Shown here piece after piece: positions 5,403-13,777 of a DNA stretch of 16,892 bases. Below the pieces are notes generated by a model that was not told the origin of the DNA, searched no databases, and saw nothing but the letters and a program-made list of their open reading frames with translations. The DNA is from Bacteroidales bacterium. Its GTDB lineage: Bacteria > Bacteroidota > Bacteroidia > Bacteroidales > Marinilabiliaceae. The DNA is taken from NCBI GenBank assembly GCA_900766825.1, contig CAAFWU010000096.1, forward strand, positions 1-16,892, in the 5' to 3' direction. Numbering within the stretch: position 1 is the first letter of the stretch; each line of letters begins with the position of its first letter. The translations under genes and the position numbers were made by a program.

Positions 5403-8285
5403 ATGGGCAACAAAACAGGCATAGGGTCGCAGACCAAAACATGGGTTGCAAAAGCAGCAACTCTGGTCATGAGTGTGGCCTCGCTTATATTCCCCACCCC
5501 ATCGTACAGCGCCGCATTGCCCACCTCAGAAAACGAGAACGCAAACGCCCCCACAGCCTCCCCCACTGTAAAGATTGAAGGCACCGTGACCGACGCCCAG
5601 ACCGCCGAACCCCTACCCTTTGCCAACGTGGTCCTATGGCACACAGCGCAGCCCACGCCAACACTTGTGGCTCAGACAGCAGCCGATGCCAATGGTAACT
5701 TCAGCCTCAGCACGCCCCCCATAGGCAACCTGAGCATCGAGGCTCGCTACATTGGCTACGCCCCCACCCTGCTGTCCATTGCAGCACCAGCAAGCGTGGA
5801 GCTAAAACTCGTGAAGACCGACAAGTCGCTGGCCGAGGTGACCGTGCGAGCCAAAGAGAAAGCCGACGCCCAAACCAGCACGACCATAATAGACGCCACG
5901 GCCATGAGCCACCTGCAGCCCAGCAGCCTGACCGACCTAATGAGCCTGCTCCCAGGAGCCATTGGCACTGAGCCTAACATGAGCAAAGTGAACAAGATGG
6001 AGATGCGCGAGGTGGGCACCACAGACGACAACTACGCCACCTCGGCTCTGGGCACACGCATTGCTGTGGACGGACACACCATGGGCACCGACGCCAACAT
6101 GCAACACATTGCAAGCTCAACATCAGGCGACGAGGACAGCAAACGAAACAACACCCTCAGCGGCGTGGACCTCCGCACCGTCTCGGCCGACGACATAGAG
6201 AGCATCGAAGTGATCCGTGGCATACCCTCCGTGGCCCATGGCGACCTGACGAGCGGTGTGGTGAACATAACACGCAGGCTCGGTCACAGTCCGCTGACCA
6301 TAAGGCTCAAGGCCGACCAACACAGCAAACTCCTCTTTGCCAGCAAGGGCATCAGCACCCCCAAGGGATGGGACCTGACAGCCTCGGCCGACCTGCTGAA
6401 CTCACGAGCCGACGCCCGCAACCCCTACGAGACCTTCACACGTCTGGGCCTCTCGGTCCGCACGCGCCACACATGGGCCAGCACACGTGGGGCAACGCTT
6501 ACATTCAAGTCCGCCGCCGATGCCCAACGAACCATAGACAATATGGAGACCGACCCCGAGCAGCAGACCGACCCCGACGACAAATATAAAAACGCCCACA
6601 CCCGCACAGCTTTGCAGGGCGAACTATTGTGGGCAAGGGGCAGCAACATGCTCAGCATCAAGCAACAACTCAGTCTGCAGACCGACCGCATAGAGCAGCG
6701 CAAACGCATGCGCCAAGGCTCCGACAACTACGTGAGCTCCACCAGCCCCACGCCCTCCGACACAGCAGGCCTTGTGGCACGAGCCACCGCCCTACCCTAC
6801 GACTATGTGGCCCACCATACCGTGGAGGGCAAACCCTTCTACGCCAACACCCAAGTAGCTTGGACTCAGAGAATTGAATCAGGGCATGTCCCAACGTTAG
6901 CCAACGCTCCCACGCTAACCAACACCATTGGTGCCGGAGCCGAATGGCAATGCAACAAAAACTTTGGACGCGGGCAACTCTTCGACCCCACACGCCCCCT
7001 TCTGCTGACCAACACACACCGTCCGCGGAGCTATAAAGACCTGAAGGCCACCAATATAGTGAGCCTCTACGCCGAGGACGCCCTGAGCACCAAACTGGGG
7101 CAGTGGGGGCTGACCCTAAACGTGGGAGTCCGCCTAACCCACATACTGGGCCTCGGCAAAGCCCACACCATGAGGGGCAAGGTCTATGCCGACCCAAGGG
7201 CCACGCTGCGCATCGACCTCCCCACCTGGGGTCGAACACACTTGACCCTTACGGCTGGTGCGGGTCGCATGAGCAAAATGCCCACCATGGAAATGCTAAA
7301 CCCAGACGTTATATACACCGACCTATCGGAGCTCAAATATTGGAACGCCGACTCACTAAAACGTTGGTCCTTAATACGTTCCTTTGCCACCGACCGCACC
7401 AATTACAACCTTGAGCCCGCACGCAACGTCAAGACCGAACTACGACTATCGGGACGCGTGACACCCCGCAACGGAATGAGCAGCCACACATTCAGCGTGA
7501 CCCTATTCCACGAGCAGATGGACGATGCTTTTCGCCAGCAGAGCACACCTAAAGTATTTAATTACAACAAATACGATGCATCTCTCGTAGAAGGTGAAAA
7601 TATGTTACCAACGCCCCAGAGCGCAGCGGTGATAAAAAATATTACCACCACAACCAACGGCAGCGGCATAGAGAAAACTGGCGTTGAGTGGGAATACACA
7701 TCGCCCCGATGGCGCACCCTCTGCACTCGCCTGACCCTGAGCGGAGCTTGGTTCAAGAGCCAATACCGCAACAGTACGGACGAGTGGTGGGCTGGCACCA
7801 ACGCCACCATACTGGGTGTGGTTATAGACAACAACTACGTTGGTCTCTACCCATGGCGCCAAGGCCAGACGCGTGAGCGTGTGACCACAACGGCAACCAC
7901 CGAGACCTATATTGACCAGATGGGCCTCATTCTGAGCGTGAGTGCCGACATCCTGTTCATGAGCCGAACGCGCATACCCCTAAAGAGCGGAGCCCCCGTG
8001 GCCTACATGACCACCGACGGCATTGTTCGCCCCTACGACGATGCGGCTGCCACAGACACCTACGCCCAAGCACTGACCCTTAAAGAGAGCGAAGCCGTGG
8101 AGACCGATGAGCGACCCTACGCCACATTCAACATCAAGGCAACCAAACAGATGGGAACCTACCTAACCCTCAGCTTTTTTGCCGATAGGCTGCTCTACGC
8201 CGCTCGAGACTACGAAAAGGATGGGCAACTGATCCGACGGACGTTCGACCCCTTTTTTGGGCTTACGCTTACTGTAAAAATTTGA
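5403..8285 (+). CDS. TonB-dependent outer-membrane receptor
   Basis: A 960-residue TonB-dependent transporter, expected to import a ligand across the outer membrane with energy from TonB-ExbBD. A long signal peptide (1 to about 37, ending PTPSYSA) is followed by a carboxypeptidase-regulatory-like beta-sandwich (about 55-137: VKIEGTVTDAQT, PLPFANVVLW, IEARYIGYAP). The plug domain runs from about 143 to 292 and includes EVTVRAK and IEVIRGIPSVAHGDLTSG (268-285). The rest is barrel, ending in FFGLTLTVKI with an aromatic/hydrophobic last strand. It is longer than minimal siderophore receptors but normal for Bacteroidetes. No SusD-like gene follows, so it is not a polysaccharide-utilisation pair; a DUF4876 lipoprotein and a DUF6850-type barrel protein follow instead. 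The ligand is unknown; iron, haem or another metal complex is possible. Confidence 0.92.
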   Translation: MGNKTGIGSQTKTWVAKAATLVMSVASLIFPTPSYSAALPTSENENANAPTASPTVKIEGTVTDAQTAEPLPFANVVLWHTAQPTPTLVAQTAADANGNFSLSTPPIGNLSIEARYIGYAPTLLSIAAPASVELKLVKTDKSLAEVTVRAKEKADAQTSTTIIDATAMSHLQPSSLTDLMSLLPGAIGTEPNMSKVNKMEMREVGTTDDNYATSALGTRIAVDGHTMGTDANMQHIASSTSGDEDSKRNNTLSGVDLRTVSADDIESIEVIRGIPSVAHGDLTSGVVNITRRLGHSPLTIRLKADQHSKLLFASKGISTPKGWDLTASADLLNSRADARNPYETFTRLGLSVRTRHTWASTRGATLTFKSAADAQRTIDNMETDPEQQTDPDDKYKNAHTRTALQGELLWARGSNMLSIKQQLSLQTDRIEQRKRMRQGSDNYVSSTSPTPSDTAGLVARATALPYDYVAHHTVEGKPFYANTQVAWTQRIESGHVPTLANAPTLTNTIGAGAEWQCNKNFGRGQLFDPTRPLLLTNTHRPRSYKDLKATNIVSLYAEDALSTKLGQWGLTLNVGVRLTHILGLGKAHTMRGKVYADPRATLRIDLPTWGRTHLTLTAGAGRMSKMPTMEMLNPDVIYTDLSELKYWNADSLKRWSLIRSFATDRTNYNLEPARNVKTELRLSGRVTPRNGMSSHTFSVTLFHEQMDDAFRQQSTPKVFNYNKYDASLVEGENMLPTPQSAAVIKNITTTTNGSGIEKTGVEWEYTSPRWRTLCTRLTLSGAWFKSQYRNSTDEWWAGTNATILGVVIDNNYVGLYPWRQGQTRERVTTTATTETYIDQMGLILSVSADILFMSRTRIPLKSGAPVAYMTTDGIVRPYDDAAATDTYAQALTLKESEAVETDERPYATFNIKATKQMGTYLTLSFFADRLLYAARDYEKDGQLIRRTFDPFFGLTLTVKI

Positions 8286-8363
8286 GTTCTTTTTCACTAT
8301 AGCGCCATATACCACAAAAAACACTACCTAAATTATCAAGTAAAATCTCTTCGGACAAAAACG

Positions 8364-9668
8364 ATGAAAAACAATGCTTTGATTCTTCTCACTAAAAGAC
8401 TTACGGGACTTGCACACAGAGGTGCAGCCACCCTTGGTCAAACAACAAAAACACTGAGTTTGGTTCTTATGCTGGCTCTGCTCTGCCCCCTCTGGACCTC
8501 GTGCGACGACGGCGAAGGCCCCAAGAGCCCCAACAACACAGCCGTGGAGATAAGTTGTCTCATGCCCACCGACCGCGAATGTGGCACCGAGACCGAGATA
8601 ACGCTTACCTTGGCCAGCGTATCGGACGGCACACAGAAAGAGATTGCCTTGACACAGAACGGCGAGATCGTAACCGTGGCCGACGACCTATACAATGTGA
8701 CCCTCAGCATCAAGACAACCGTCAACGGCCAGGTACTCAACTTCCGCGCCACGGCACAGAACCAAGCTCTGTCGGGTGGTGCAGCCGCCCTCACCTTTGA
8801 GCCTCAACTCATTAGGGTGGGCAACGGACTCACCATTGCCGAGGTGGCCCTTACCAGCCGATTGCCCGAGGGCATGACATCCTACAACGGTTCCGCATGG
8901 TTCCGCCTCTACAATGCCACCGAGGACACCGTGTATGCCGACGGTCTCTGCCTCTTCGAGAGCTCGTTCAAGACCACCCTCTGCTACGAGTACACCCCCG
9001 ACATAATGAGCGAAGCCGTGGCCATCAGCACCATATATATGATCCCTGGCAGCGGCAAAGAACACGCCGTGGCACCTGGGCAGTTCCTGCTCATTGCCGA
9101 CGTGGCCAAAGACCACCGCGACGCCAACCCACTCTCCTACGACCTCTCGGGAGCCGACTTTGAGTGGTACGACGAGAACGAGAAGACACCCGACACCGAC
9201 ATTGCCGAGGTGCCCAACCTCATCACCATTGCCAAAGCCTCATCCACCATTTGGTCACCAAACGTTCAGGGCATAACAGCCTTTGGCATAGGTCGTTTAC
9301 CTGAGGGCGTGACACCCGAAAGTTTTGTATCCGACAACGCCTACGCCCCCACCTACGAACTGGTGACCACCAACTCCACCACAGGCGAAACGGTGAGCAA
9401 AACCATGACGGTCAAGAACACATATAGTTTCCCCAACGCTTGGGTCGACGATATTGTAACCTTCAGCCCCTCGACCAAATATGCATGGAACGTGACCGAC
9501 GCATCGCTCGATGGTGGCTACGTATCCATTGGAGAGACTGGCTCCGACAAAAACCGCTTCGGTCGCTCGGCTCGTCGCAAAGTGGAAAACGGCATCATGA
9601 TGGACACCAACAACTCCACCAACGACTTCGAGGTGGCCGACGCCGACCCACAACACCTCTTCTTCTAA
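8364..9668 (+). CDS. DUF4876-type surface lipoprotein
   Basis: A 434-residue lipoprotein. A basic and hydrophobic N-terminus ends in PLWTSC, with Cys47 the predicted lipidated residue. The following DDGEG is acidic, as in the export signal that sends Bacteroidetes lipoproteins to the cell surface. Residues about 60-150 look like an Ig-like beta-sandwich. Residues about 155-430 match DUF4876 as I remember it: TSRLPEG and the phrase RLYNATEDTVYADGLCLFES, then PGQFLLIAD, SGADFEWYD and a late PNAWVDD. That layout resembles lamin-tail-like binding domains. It lies 78 bp after the receptor gene with no terminator between and 8 bp before the next gene, so all three are probably one operon. It could capture ligand for the receptor; no catalytic motif is visible. 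Confidence 0.8.
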   Translation: MKNNALILLTKRLTGLAHRGAATLGQTTKTLSLVLMLALLCPLWTSCDDGEGPKSPNNTAVEISCLMPTDRECGTETEITLTLASVSDGTQKEIALTQNGEIVTVADDLYNVTLSIKTTVNGQVLNFRATAQNQALSGGAAALTFEPQLIRVGNGLTIAEVALTSRLPEGMTSYNGSAWFRLYNATEDTVYADGLCLFESSFKTTLCYEYTPDIMSEAVAISTIYMIPGSGKEHAVAPGQFLLIADVAKDHRDANPLSYDLSGADFEWYDENEKTPDTDIAEVPNLITIAKASSTIWSPNVQGITAFGIGRLPEGVTPESFVSDNAYAPTYELVTTNSTTGETVSKTMTVKNTYSFPNAWVDDIVTFSPSTKYAWNVTDASLDGGYVSIGETGSDKNRFGRSARRKVENGIMMDTNNSTNDFEVADADPQHLFF

Positions 9669-9676
9669 AAACACAC

Positions 9677-11569
9677 ATGCTCACAAAACAGAGACAGACA
9701 ACAAGAAAAAGAGCATCCCACCAAAGCGTGGCAGCAGTTGGAGCAATAGCCCTGACTGTTGTCACGCTCTTTCTCCTTCTACCCCTCACCCCCACCCCTC
9801 TCTGCGCCCAAAGCACAGCCGACACCACCCACTGGCTAACACTTAACCAACTGGAACAGAGCACTCCACACACCGCGAGCCTCTACTACGCCAACCCAGC
9901 CAATGCCCCACTCGTTCACTCCCAAAGCACAATCTGTAACCACACCACCGTGGGCGTAGGTGTAGCCACAATGGATGGTGCCACCACATCGGCACTGGGT
10001 CAAAACCCAAGTCTCTACAGACCCAACGGAACCATGCCAACAGCCTCATACTCAAACCACATGACCCAAGGGACAGCAGCAAACCATCCACTGCAGGAGG
10101 GCGAAGGATGGCGAGGTTGGTCGGCTTGGGGCAGCACATGGCTTCACCCAACATCCCGCAAGACAAGCCACACCACACCAAAAGTCACCTCCCCCACCCC
10201 CGAATGGACAGCTTGGTGCAACGCCCGCCACCTAAACGGCACAAGGCAAAACAGTTGGGCATCCCTCACGTCGGACCATAGCGTGGTGGGATGCATGGGG
10301 GCCATGACAGTGAACAACAACCAAACAGAGACTCAAACAGGTTCTCAAACAAGTTCTGAATCAGACATCGCCCCCCTGAAAGTGGACACCCGCCGCGAGC
10401 AGTATGACTTTGGCACAGGCTTTGAATGGTGCAGCGGTCGCACCACTCTGGGATTGGACATTAGCTACACGTCGGCATCCGAATGGTGCGAGCACGACCC
10501 AAGGCCCAAGAACGAGACCCTACGTGCCCAAGCCATGGTGGGTGCAGCTGTGCAACTTGGCTCGCTCTCCAATGCTGACACTCAAGAAGATAGAGAACAA
10601 AGCAACAGAGCCCCACGTCTGGACATAGGGCTCCTCGCACATAAATATTCACAAGAGAGCAACATAAAGTTCCTCAACGCTCTGGGAGCCTCCACGGTTA
10701 TATACGAACTCGAGGGTTTGGGCAGCCACTACACTCGTTTTAGTGGGGACTACGACACACGTCGCTTCAAAGGTCATCTCTTTGGCGGTCAAATGGGTGC
10801 CATGTGGCAAACGGGCCATAGATCCGCAGTTCCTGCACAATGGACAGCCACTGTAAGTCTGGGCAAACGACAGATAGACAAGAGTTTGGACGATGCTGGC
10901 AACGCCACCATAGACAACACGGAGAGCAAAATCATGCAAGCCGAGCTAACTTATCAAGGGGGGCTAACCTGCCACTACTGGGCTCAACTGATGTGGACAA
11001 GACAGACCGACGCCCTAACACGTCACGTCTACGACATGGGCACCAGCGGATATCGCGAGATATCGACCCAACAAAAATGGGAAGGGACAAACAACATCAT
11101 AGCCCTAAGGTTCAGAGCCTTGCACCAAGATGACGCATGGGGCCACACCCTTGGGGGCTCCATTGCCATAGACATGAGCAAACAGGAGCAGACCGCCGAC
11201 GCCAAAGAGCTCAAAGCCAACATATTCACCCAACAGATAGAGGGCTCTGCGTGGCACAACGGCACCCTACTAAGGCTCAAAGCCCAAGCTGCCATCCGTC
11301 ATAGTGGAGCCATAGGGGACAAGAGCATGAGCGTGGGCAACAACACCTTGCCACAAGCCTGGACCACAGAGACCGAGAGCCTGGACCTCCAGACAGCCAA
11401 TTTGGTGGGCATAAGCCTCGGGCTGCGAGGAGACTGGGCTTTGGGAAGGCTCAAGGAGGGAAAGCTCAAGACACTCTACGCCCAGCTATCGTGGGGGCAC
11501 GACTGGCGCAGCGGAAATATCCTCCACAATGGCAATATGATGGGTTGCCACGTGGGCATAACGCTCTGA
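9677..11569 (+). CDS. DUF6850-like outer-membrane beta-barrel protein
   Basis: A 630-residue protein with a signal peptide (basic RQTTRKR, hydrophobic core about 19-40, probable cleavage after PLCA at residue 44). The mature part is rich in alternating Tyr/Trp/Thr/Gly segments typical of outer-membrane strands and ends in GCHVGITL, a plausible terminal strand. Order in the operon (TonB receptor, DUF4876, this gene) and general look fit the DUF6850 family of outer-membrane barrels, though similarity was judged by eye. The ATG at 9677 was chosen because it directly precedes the signal peptide and follows the upstream stop codon by 8 bp; the open frame extends farther left only inside the lipoprotein gene. 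It has no known function; with its neighbours it may form an outer-membrane assembly. Confidence 0.72.
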   Translation: MLTKQRQTTRKRASHQSVAAVGAIALTVVTLFLLLPLTPTPLCAQSTADTTHWLTLNQLEQSTPHTASLYYANPANAPLVHSQSTICNHTTVGVGVATMDGATTSALGQNPSLYRPNGTMPTASYSNHMTQGTAANHPLQEGEGWRGWSAWGSTWLHPTSRKTSHTTPKVTSPTPEWTAWCNARHLNGTRQNSWASLTSDHSVVGCMGAMTVNNNQTETQTGSQTSSESDIAPLKVDTRREQYDFGTGFEWCSGRTTLGLDISYTSASEWCEHDPRPKNETLRAQAMVGAAVQLGSLSNADTQEDREQSNRAPRLDIGLLAHKYSQESNIKFLNALGASTVIYELEGLGSHYTRFSGDYDTRRFKGHLFGGQMGAMWQTGHRSAVPAQWTATVSLGKRQIDKSLDDAGNATIDNTESKIMQAELTYQGGLTCHYWAQLMWTRQTDALTRHVYDMGTSGYREISTQQKWEGTNNIIALRFRALHQDDAWGHTLGGSIAIDMSKQEQTADAKELKANIFTQQIEGSAWHNGTLLRLKAQAAIRHSGAIGDKSMSVGNNTLPQAWTTETESLDLQTANLVGISLGLRGDWALGRLKEGKLKTLYAQLSWGHDWRSGNILHNGNMMGCHVGITL

Positions 11570-11596
11570 GAAATTCTTATCTCATTACACTTCAAG

Positions 11597-11616
11597 TTGA
11601 CTCCCGAAGTCAATTT
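11597..11616 (+). terminator. Weak hairpin after the receptor operon
   Basis: TTGACT (11597-11602) and AGTCAA (11608-11613) pair around a 5-nt loop and are followed by only TTT. It lies 28 bp after the stop codon of the DUF6850-like gene. The stem is short and the T-run poor, so this is a doubtful or leaky terminator. Confidence 0.25.
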
Positions 11617-11620
11617 GGCA

Positions 11621-11651
11621 TTGTTATTGAGCAGCATTTTTATTATCTTGG
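11621..11651 (+). promoter_or_regulatory. Candidate Bacteroidetes promoter for the secreted protein
   Basis: TTG (11621-11623), a 20-nt spacer and TATCTTGG (11644-11651) match the Bacteroidetes promoter (TTG, N19-21, TAnnTTTG) with one mismatch in the -7 box. The leader would be about 36 nt. It suggests the secreted protein is expressed independently of the receptor operon. Confidence 0.4.
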
Positions 11652-11693
11652 CATAAACGAACAGTCATTTTTTAATACAAAAGGACCACTCAC

Positions 11694-13505
11694 ATGAGAC
11701 AACTCTTTACAACGATTTTAGTTGCAGCACTGAGCACATCGTTTGCCACAGCTGCCGTGGTGGACAAAACACTGAGCCGCGGCGAACAGACTGGCTCTGG
11801 CTACGAATGGACTATTAGTGATCTGAAGCGAACTGCAGCCACATTCCCAGCAATGATACAGACTGCCGTTACTAACAACAACTACGTAATAACAACAAAA
11901 CAAAGCAGCGACTACACCTACGAATTCGCCGACTTCGATACCTATTTTGCTGAGCCTCTGACCCAAACTGAGGTCTCCTTCACACTGAAAGCCGACATCC
12001 CCAGCGGCGACAATGTTCTTACCGTAGGTCCTCTGGAACTTACGATTGGCGAGAGCGGCATAATCTTCAACATGAAGCAAGCTGGCGCAACGAGCTACGA
12101 ACAGAAGTATAAGTCCGCCACCTACACTTCGGGCACCAGCTTAACCCTTAATGCCAAATTCGACAAGACCAATAAAAAGTTCAGCTATTCGCTCGTGAGT
12201 GGCACCAGCACTCTAAGCGAATTCGCCGACGGTGCGCTCGACCTTAGCAAGTTGAATAAAATAGCCATAGAACACATAACAGGCTCATCACAAACTACTT
12301 GCACATACACCTTAGAGAGCCTAAACATACACACCACCACATCCTACGCCACCGCCGAACCATACTTCACTAAAATTGAAATACACGGAGAAGAAGGAAC
12401 AGAATGGACCACAGAAGACCTCAACGACTGGATTGTAGATAACGACTATACCCAAAATAGCAGTAAATCAATTGATGAGAATGGCTTAAAGCTATCGGGT
12501 GGTAACCCCCCAAAAGGCTATGGCTTTAGATACTACCACAATGTGGAGATACCTGCCGAGGCGACAAAAGTAGACGCAGAGTTCGTATGGATGCCAGGCT
12601 CTGCACCCTCTGGCGCCAACGCTTTGGAATTTGGTGGTGTTAGTCTAGAGGTATCGGAAGACAATATACTCTCCATCGATGGCACATCCACAGGTTTAAC
12701 CTACTCCGCCAATGACAAATTATACATCGGTATGCTCATAAATCTGGAGACTAACAGTGTATATGTCTCTTATTCATTCTCTGCCGACGGGGATGTTGCC
12801 AACAAAACGATTGACAAAACTCTCACATCCGACTACAATAAAATTGTGTTGGCATACTACTTAAAGGAGGAGTCAACAAAAGCCTTGACAGGTTCTCAAA
12901 CTTTGATCTCGTACAAAATAGGAAGCTCAAACGCCAATACTTACATCTTAAATTATGTTGACGAAGAGAACAATGCTATCAAAGAAAGGGAAACTATGTA
13001 CGGCACAGTCTACTCAAAAATAGACCTAAGTTTCTTGGCCGACGAACCCATCTACACAGAGGATGCCGTCTACACTTTCAAAGAGTCCAGCGACCCCGAC
13101 GCCATAGTGCCTGCCGATGGCTTACCTGAAATCAACGCCATATACACCAAGAGCACCGAGGCCAACTACACCGTGAAGTACTACTTCGGCTCCACCGAGA
13201 TCAAAGAGGCAGCCGAGCGCACTGGCACCATAGGCACCACAGTGGAACTCGACGCCGCAGACACTCAGGAGATTAAGGTTGGCGACAAAACCTACGTCTT
13301 CGACAACACCGATGCCGCCACCCAGACCATCAAGTCCAACGGCTCCACAGTGGTATCAGTCAACTTCTTGGAGAAAACAACAGCCGTTGAGCAGATTAGC
13401 ACCGACAAGAAGAAGGGGCAGATCTATAGTTTGGACGGCAGACCAGTGAACAGACCAAACCGCAAGGGACTATATGTTCAGGACGGCAAACTGGTTATTC
13501 TGTAG
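11694..13505 (+). CDS. Secreted multidomain protein with type IX-like C-terminal tail
   Basis: A 603-residue protein with a signal peptide (1 to about 20, ending SFATA) that I cannot name. Two related beta-sandwich-like modules follow, about 35-215 and 235-415; both open with a YEWT/TEWTTEDL phrase and share PSG.N.L..G...L and a late I.E or IVLAYY strand. Two smaller modules resemble MucBP-like repeats: about 416-488 (TYILNYVDEENNAIKE) and 490-560 (NYTVKYYFGSTEIKE). The last ~30 residues (QIYSLDGRPVNRP..KGLYV..GKLVIL) resemble the type IX (Por) sorting tail found widely in Prevotella-like species, though such tails also occur in proteins that may not be T9SS clients. No catalytic motif is seen; an adhesin or binding role is inference. 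Its coding sequence is more AT-rich and less Cys/Trp-biased than the three genes before it. Confidence 0.75.
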   Translation: MRQLFTTILVAALSTSFATAAVVDKTLSRGEQTGSGYEWTISDLKRTAATFPAMIQTAVTNNNYVITTKQSSDYTYEFADFDTYFAEPLTQTEVSFTLKADIPSGDNVLTVGPLELTIGESGIIFNMKQAGATSYEQKYKSATYTSGTSLTLNAKFDKTNKKFSYSLVSGTSTLSEFADGALDLSKLNKIAIEHITGSSQTTCTYTLESLNIHTTTSYATAEPYFTKIEIHGEEGTEWTTEDLNDWIVDNDYTQNSSKSIDENGLKLSGGNPPKGYGFRYYHNVEIPAEATKVDAEFVWMPGSAPSGANALEFGGVSLEVSEDNILSIDGTSTGLTYSANDKLYIGMLINLETNSVYVSYSFSADGDVANKTIDKTLTSDYNKIVLAYYLKEESTKALTGSQTLISYKIGSSNANTYILNYVDEENNAIKERETMYGTVYSKIDLSFLADEPIYTEDAVYTFKESSDPDAIVPADGLPEINAIYTKSTEANYTVKYYFGSTEIKEAAERTGTIGTTVELDAADTQEIKVGDKTYVFDNTDAATQTIKSNGSTVVSVNFLEKTTAVEQISTDKKKGQIYSLDGRPVNRPNRKGLYVQDGKLVIL

Positions 13506-13532
13506 ATAGATTTAACTGAAATAAGATAAAGC

Positions 13533-13571
13533 AAGAGAGGAGATGAGCCTTGGGCTTGTCTCCTCTCTTTT
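13533..13571 (+). terminator. Intrinsic terminator after the secreted-protein gene
   Basis: AAGAGAGGAGA (13533-13543) pairs perfectly with TCTCCTCTCTT (13559-13569), with a small inner AGCC/GGCT stem, followed by TTTTG. It lies 28 bp after the stop codon at 13505 and separates this gene from pgk. Confidence 0.85.
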
Positions 13572-13689
13572 GTATATGGCGGCAATAACGCCCCCCCCTA
13601 CCATTCTTTGTTTTTGTTCATCAGAAAGTGCAGAAATAGTCCAAATTGCAAAGTACAAATAGCAAAAGGCCAAAGGATTAGGTAGTTTT

Positions 13690-13703
13690 GTTTTAATTAA
13701 AAC
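13690..13703. repeat. 14-bp palindrome upstream of the pgk promoter
   Basis: GTTTTAATTAAAAC is a perfect palindrome lying 7 bp upstream of the -33 element of the pgk promoter. It may be an UP-like AT-rich element or an operator. AT-rich palindromes also arise by chance. Confidence 0.35.
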
Positions 13704-13710
13704 TAAATTC

Positions 13711-13741
13711 TTGCATAAAAGATGGGACGTGATTAAATTTG
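13711..13741 (+). promoter_or_regulatory. Near-consensus Bacteroidetes promoter of pgk
   Basis: TTG (13711-13713), a spacer of exactly 20 nt and TAAATTTG (13734-13741) match the Bacteroidetes housekeeping promoter with no mismatch. The start site would be near 13748, giving a leader of about 30 nt to the ATG at 13778. A promoter this good fits a highly expressed glycolytic gene and supports that ATG over the TTG at 13739. Confidence 0.65.
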
Positions 13742-13777
13742 AAGAGCAAAAGCCGAAAACAATCTAGTAATAAAGTC

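Noticed and set aside
9440..9676. Upstream extension of the DUF6850-like gene
   Set aside because: This part lies inside the lipoprotein gene in another frame; the ATG at 9677 is directly followed by a proper signal peptide.
5403..11569. SusC/SusD polysaccharide-utilisation locus
   Set aside because: The lipoprotein has DUF4876 features rather than a SusD helical-repeat pattern, and no carbohydrate-active enzyme is nearby.
13739..13777. TTG start for pgk adding 13 residues
   Set aside because: It overlaps the -7 box of a consensus promoter, and the conserved PGK N-terminus begins at the ATG at 13778.
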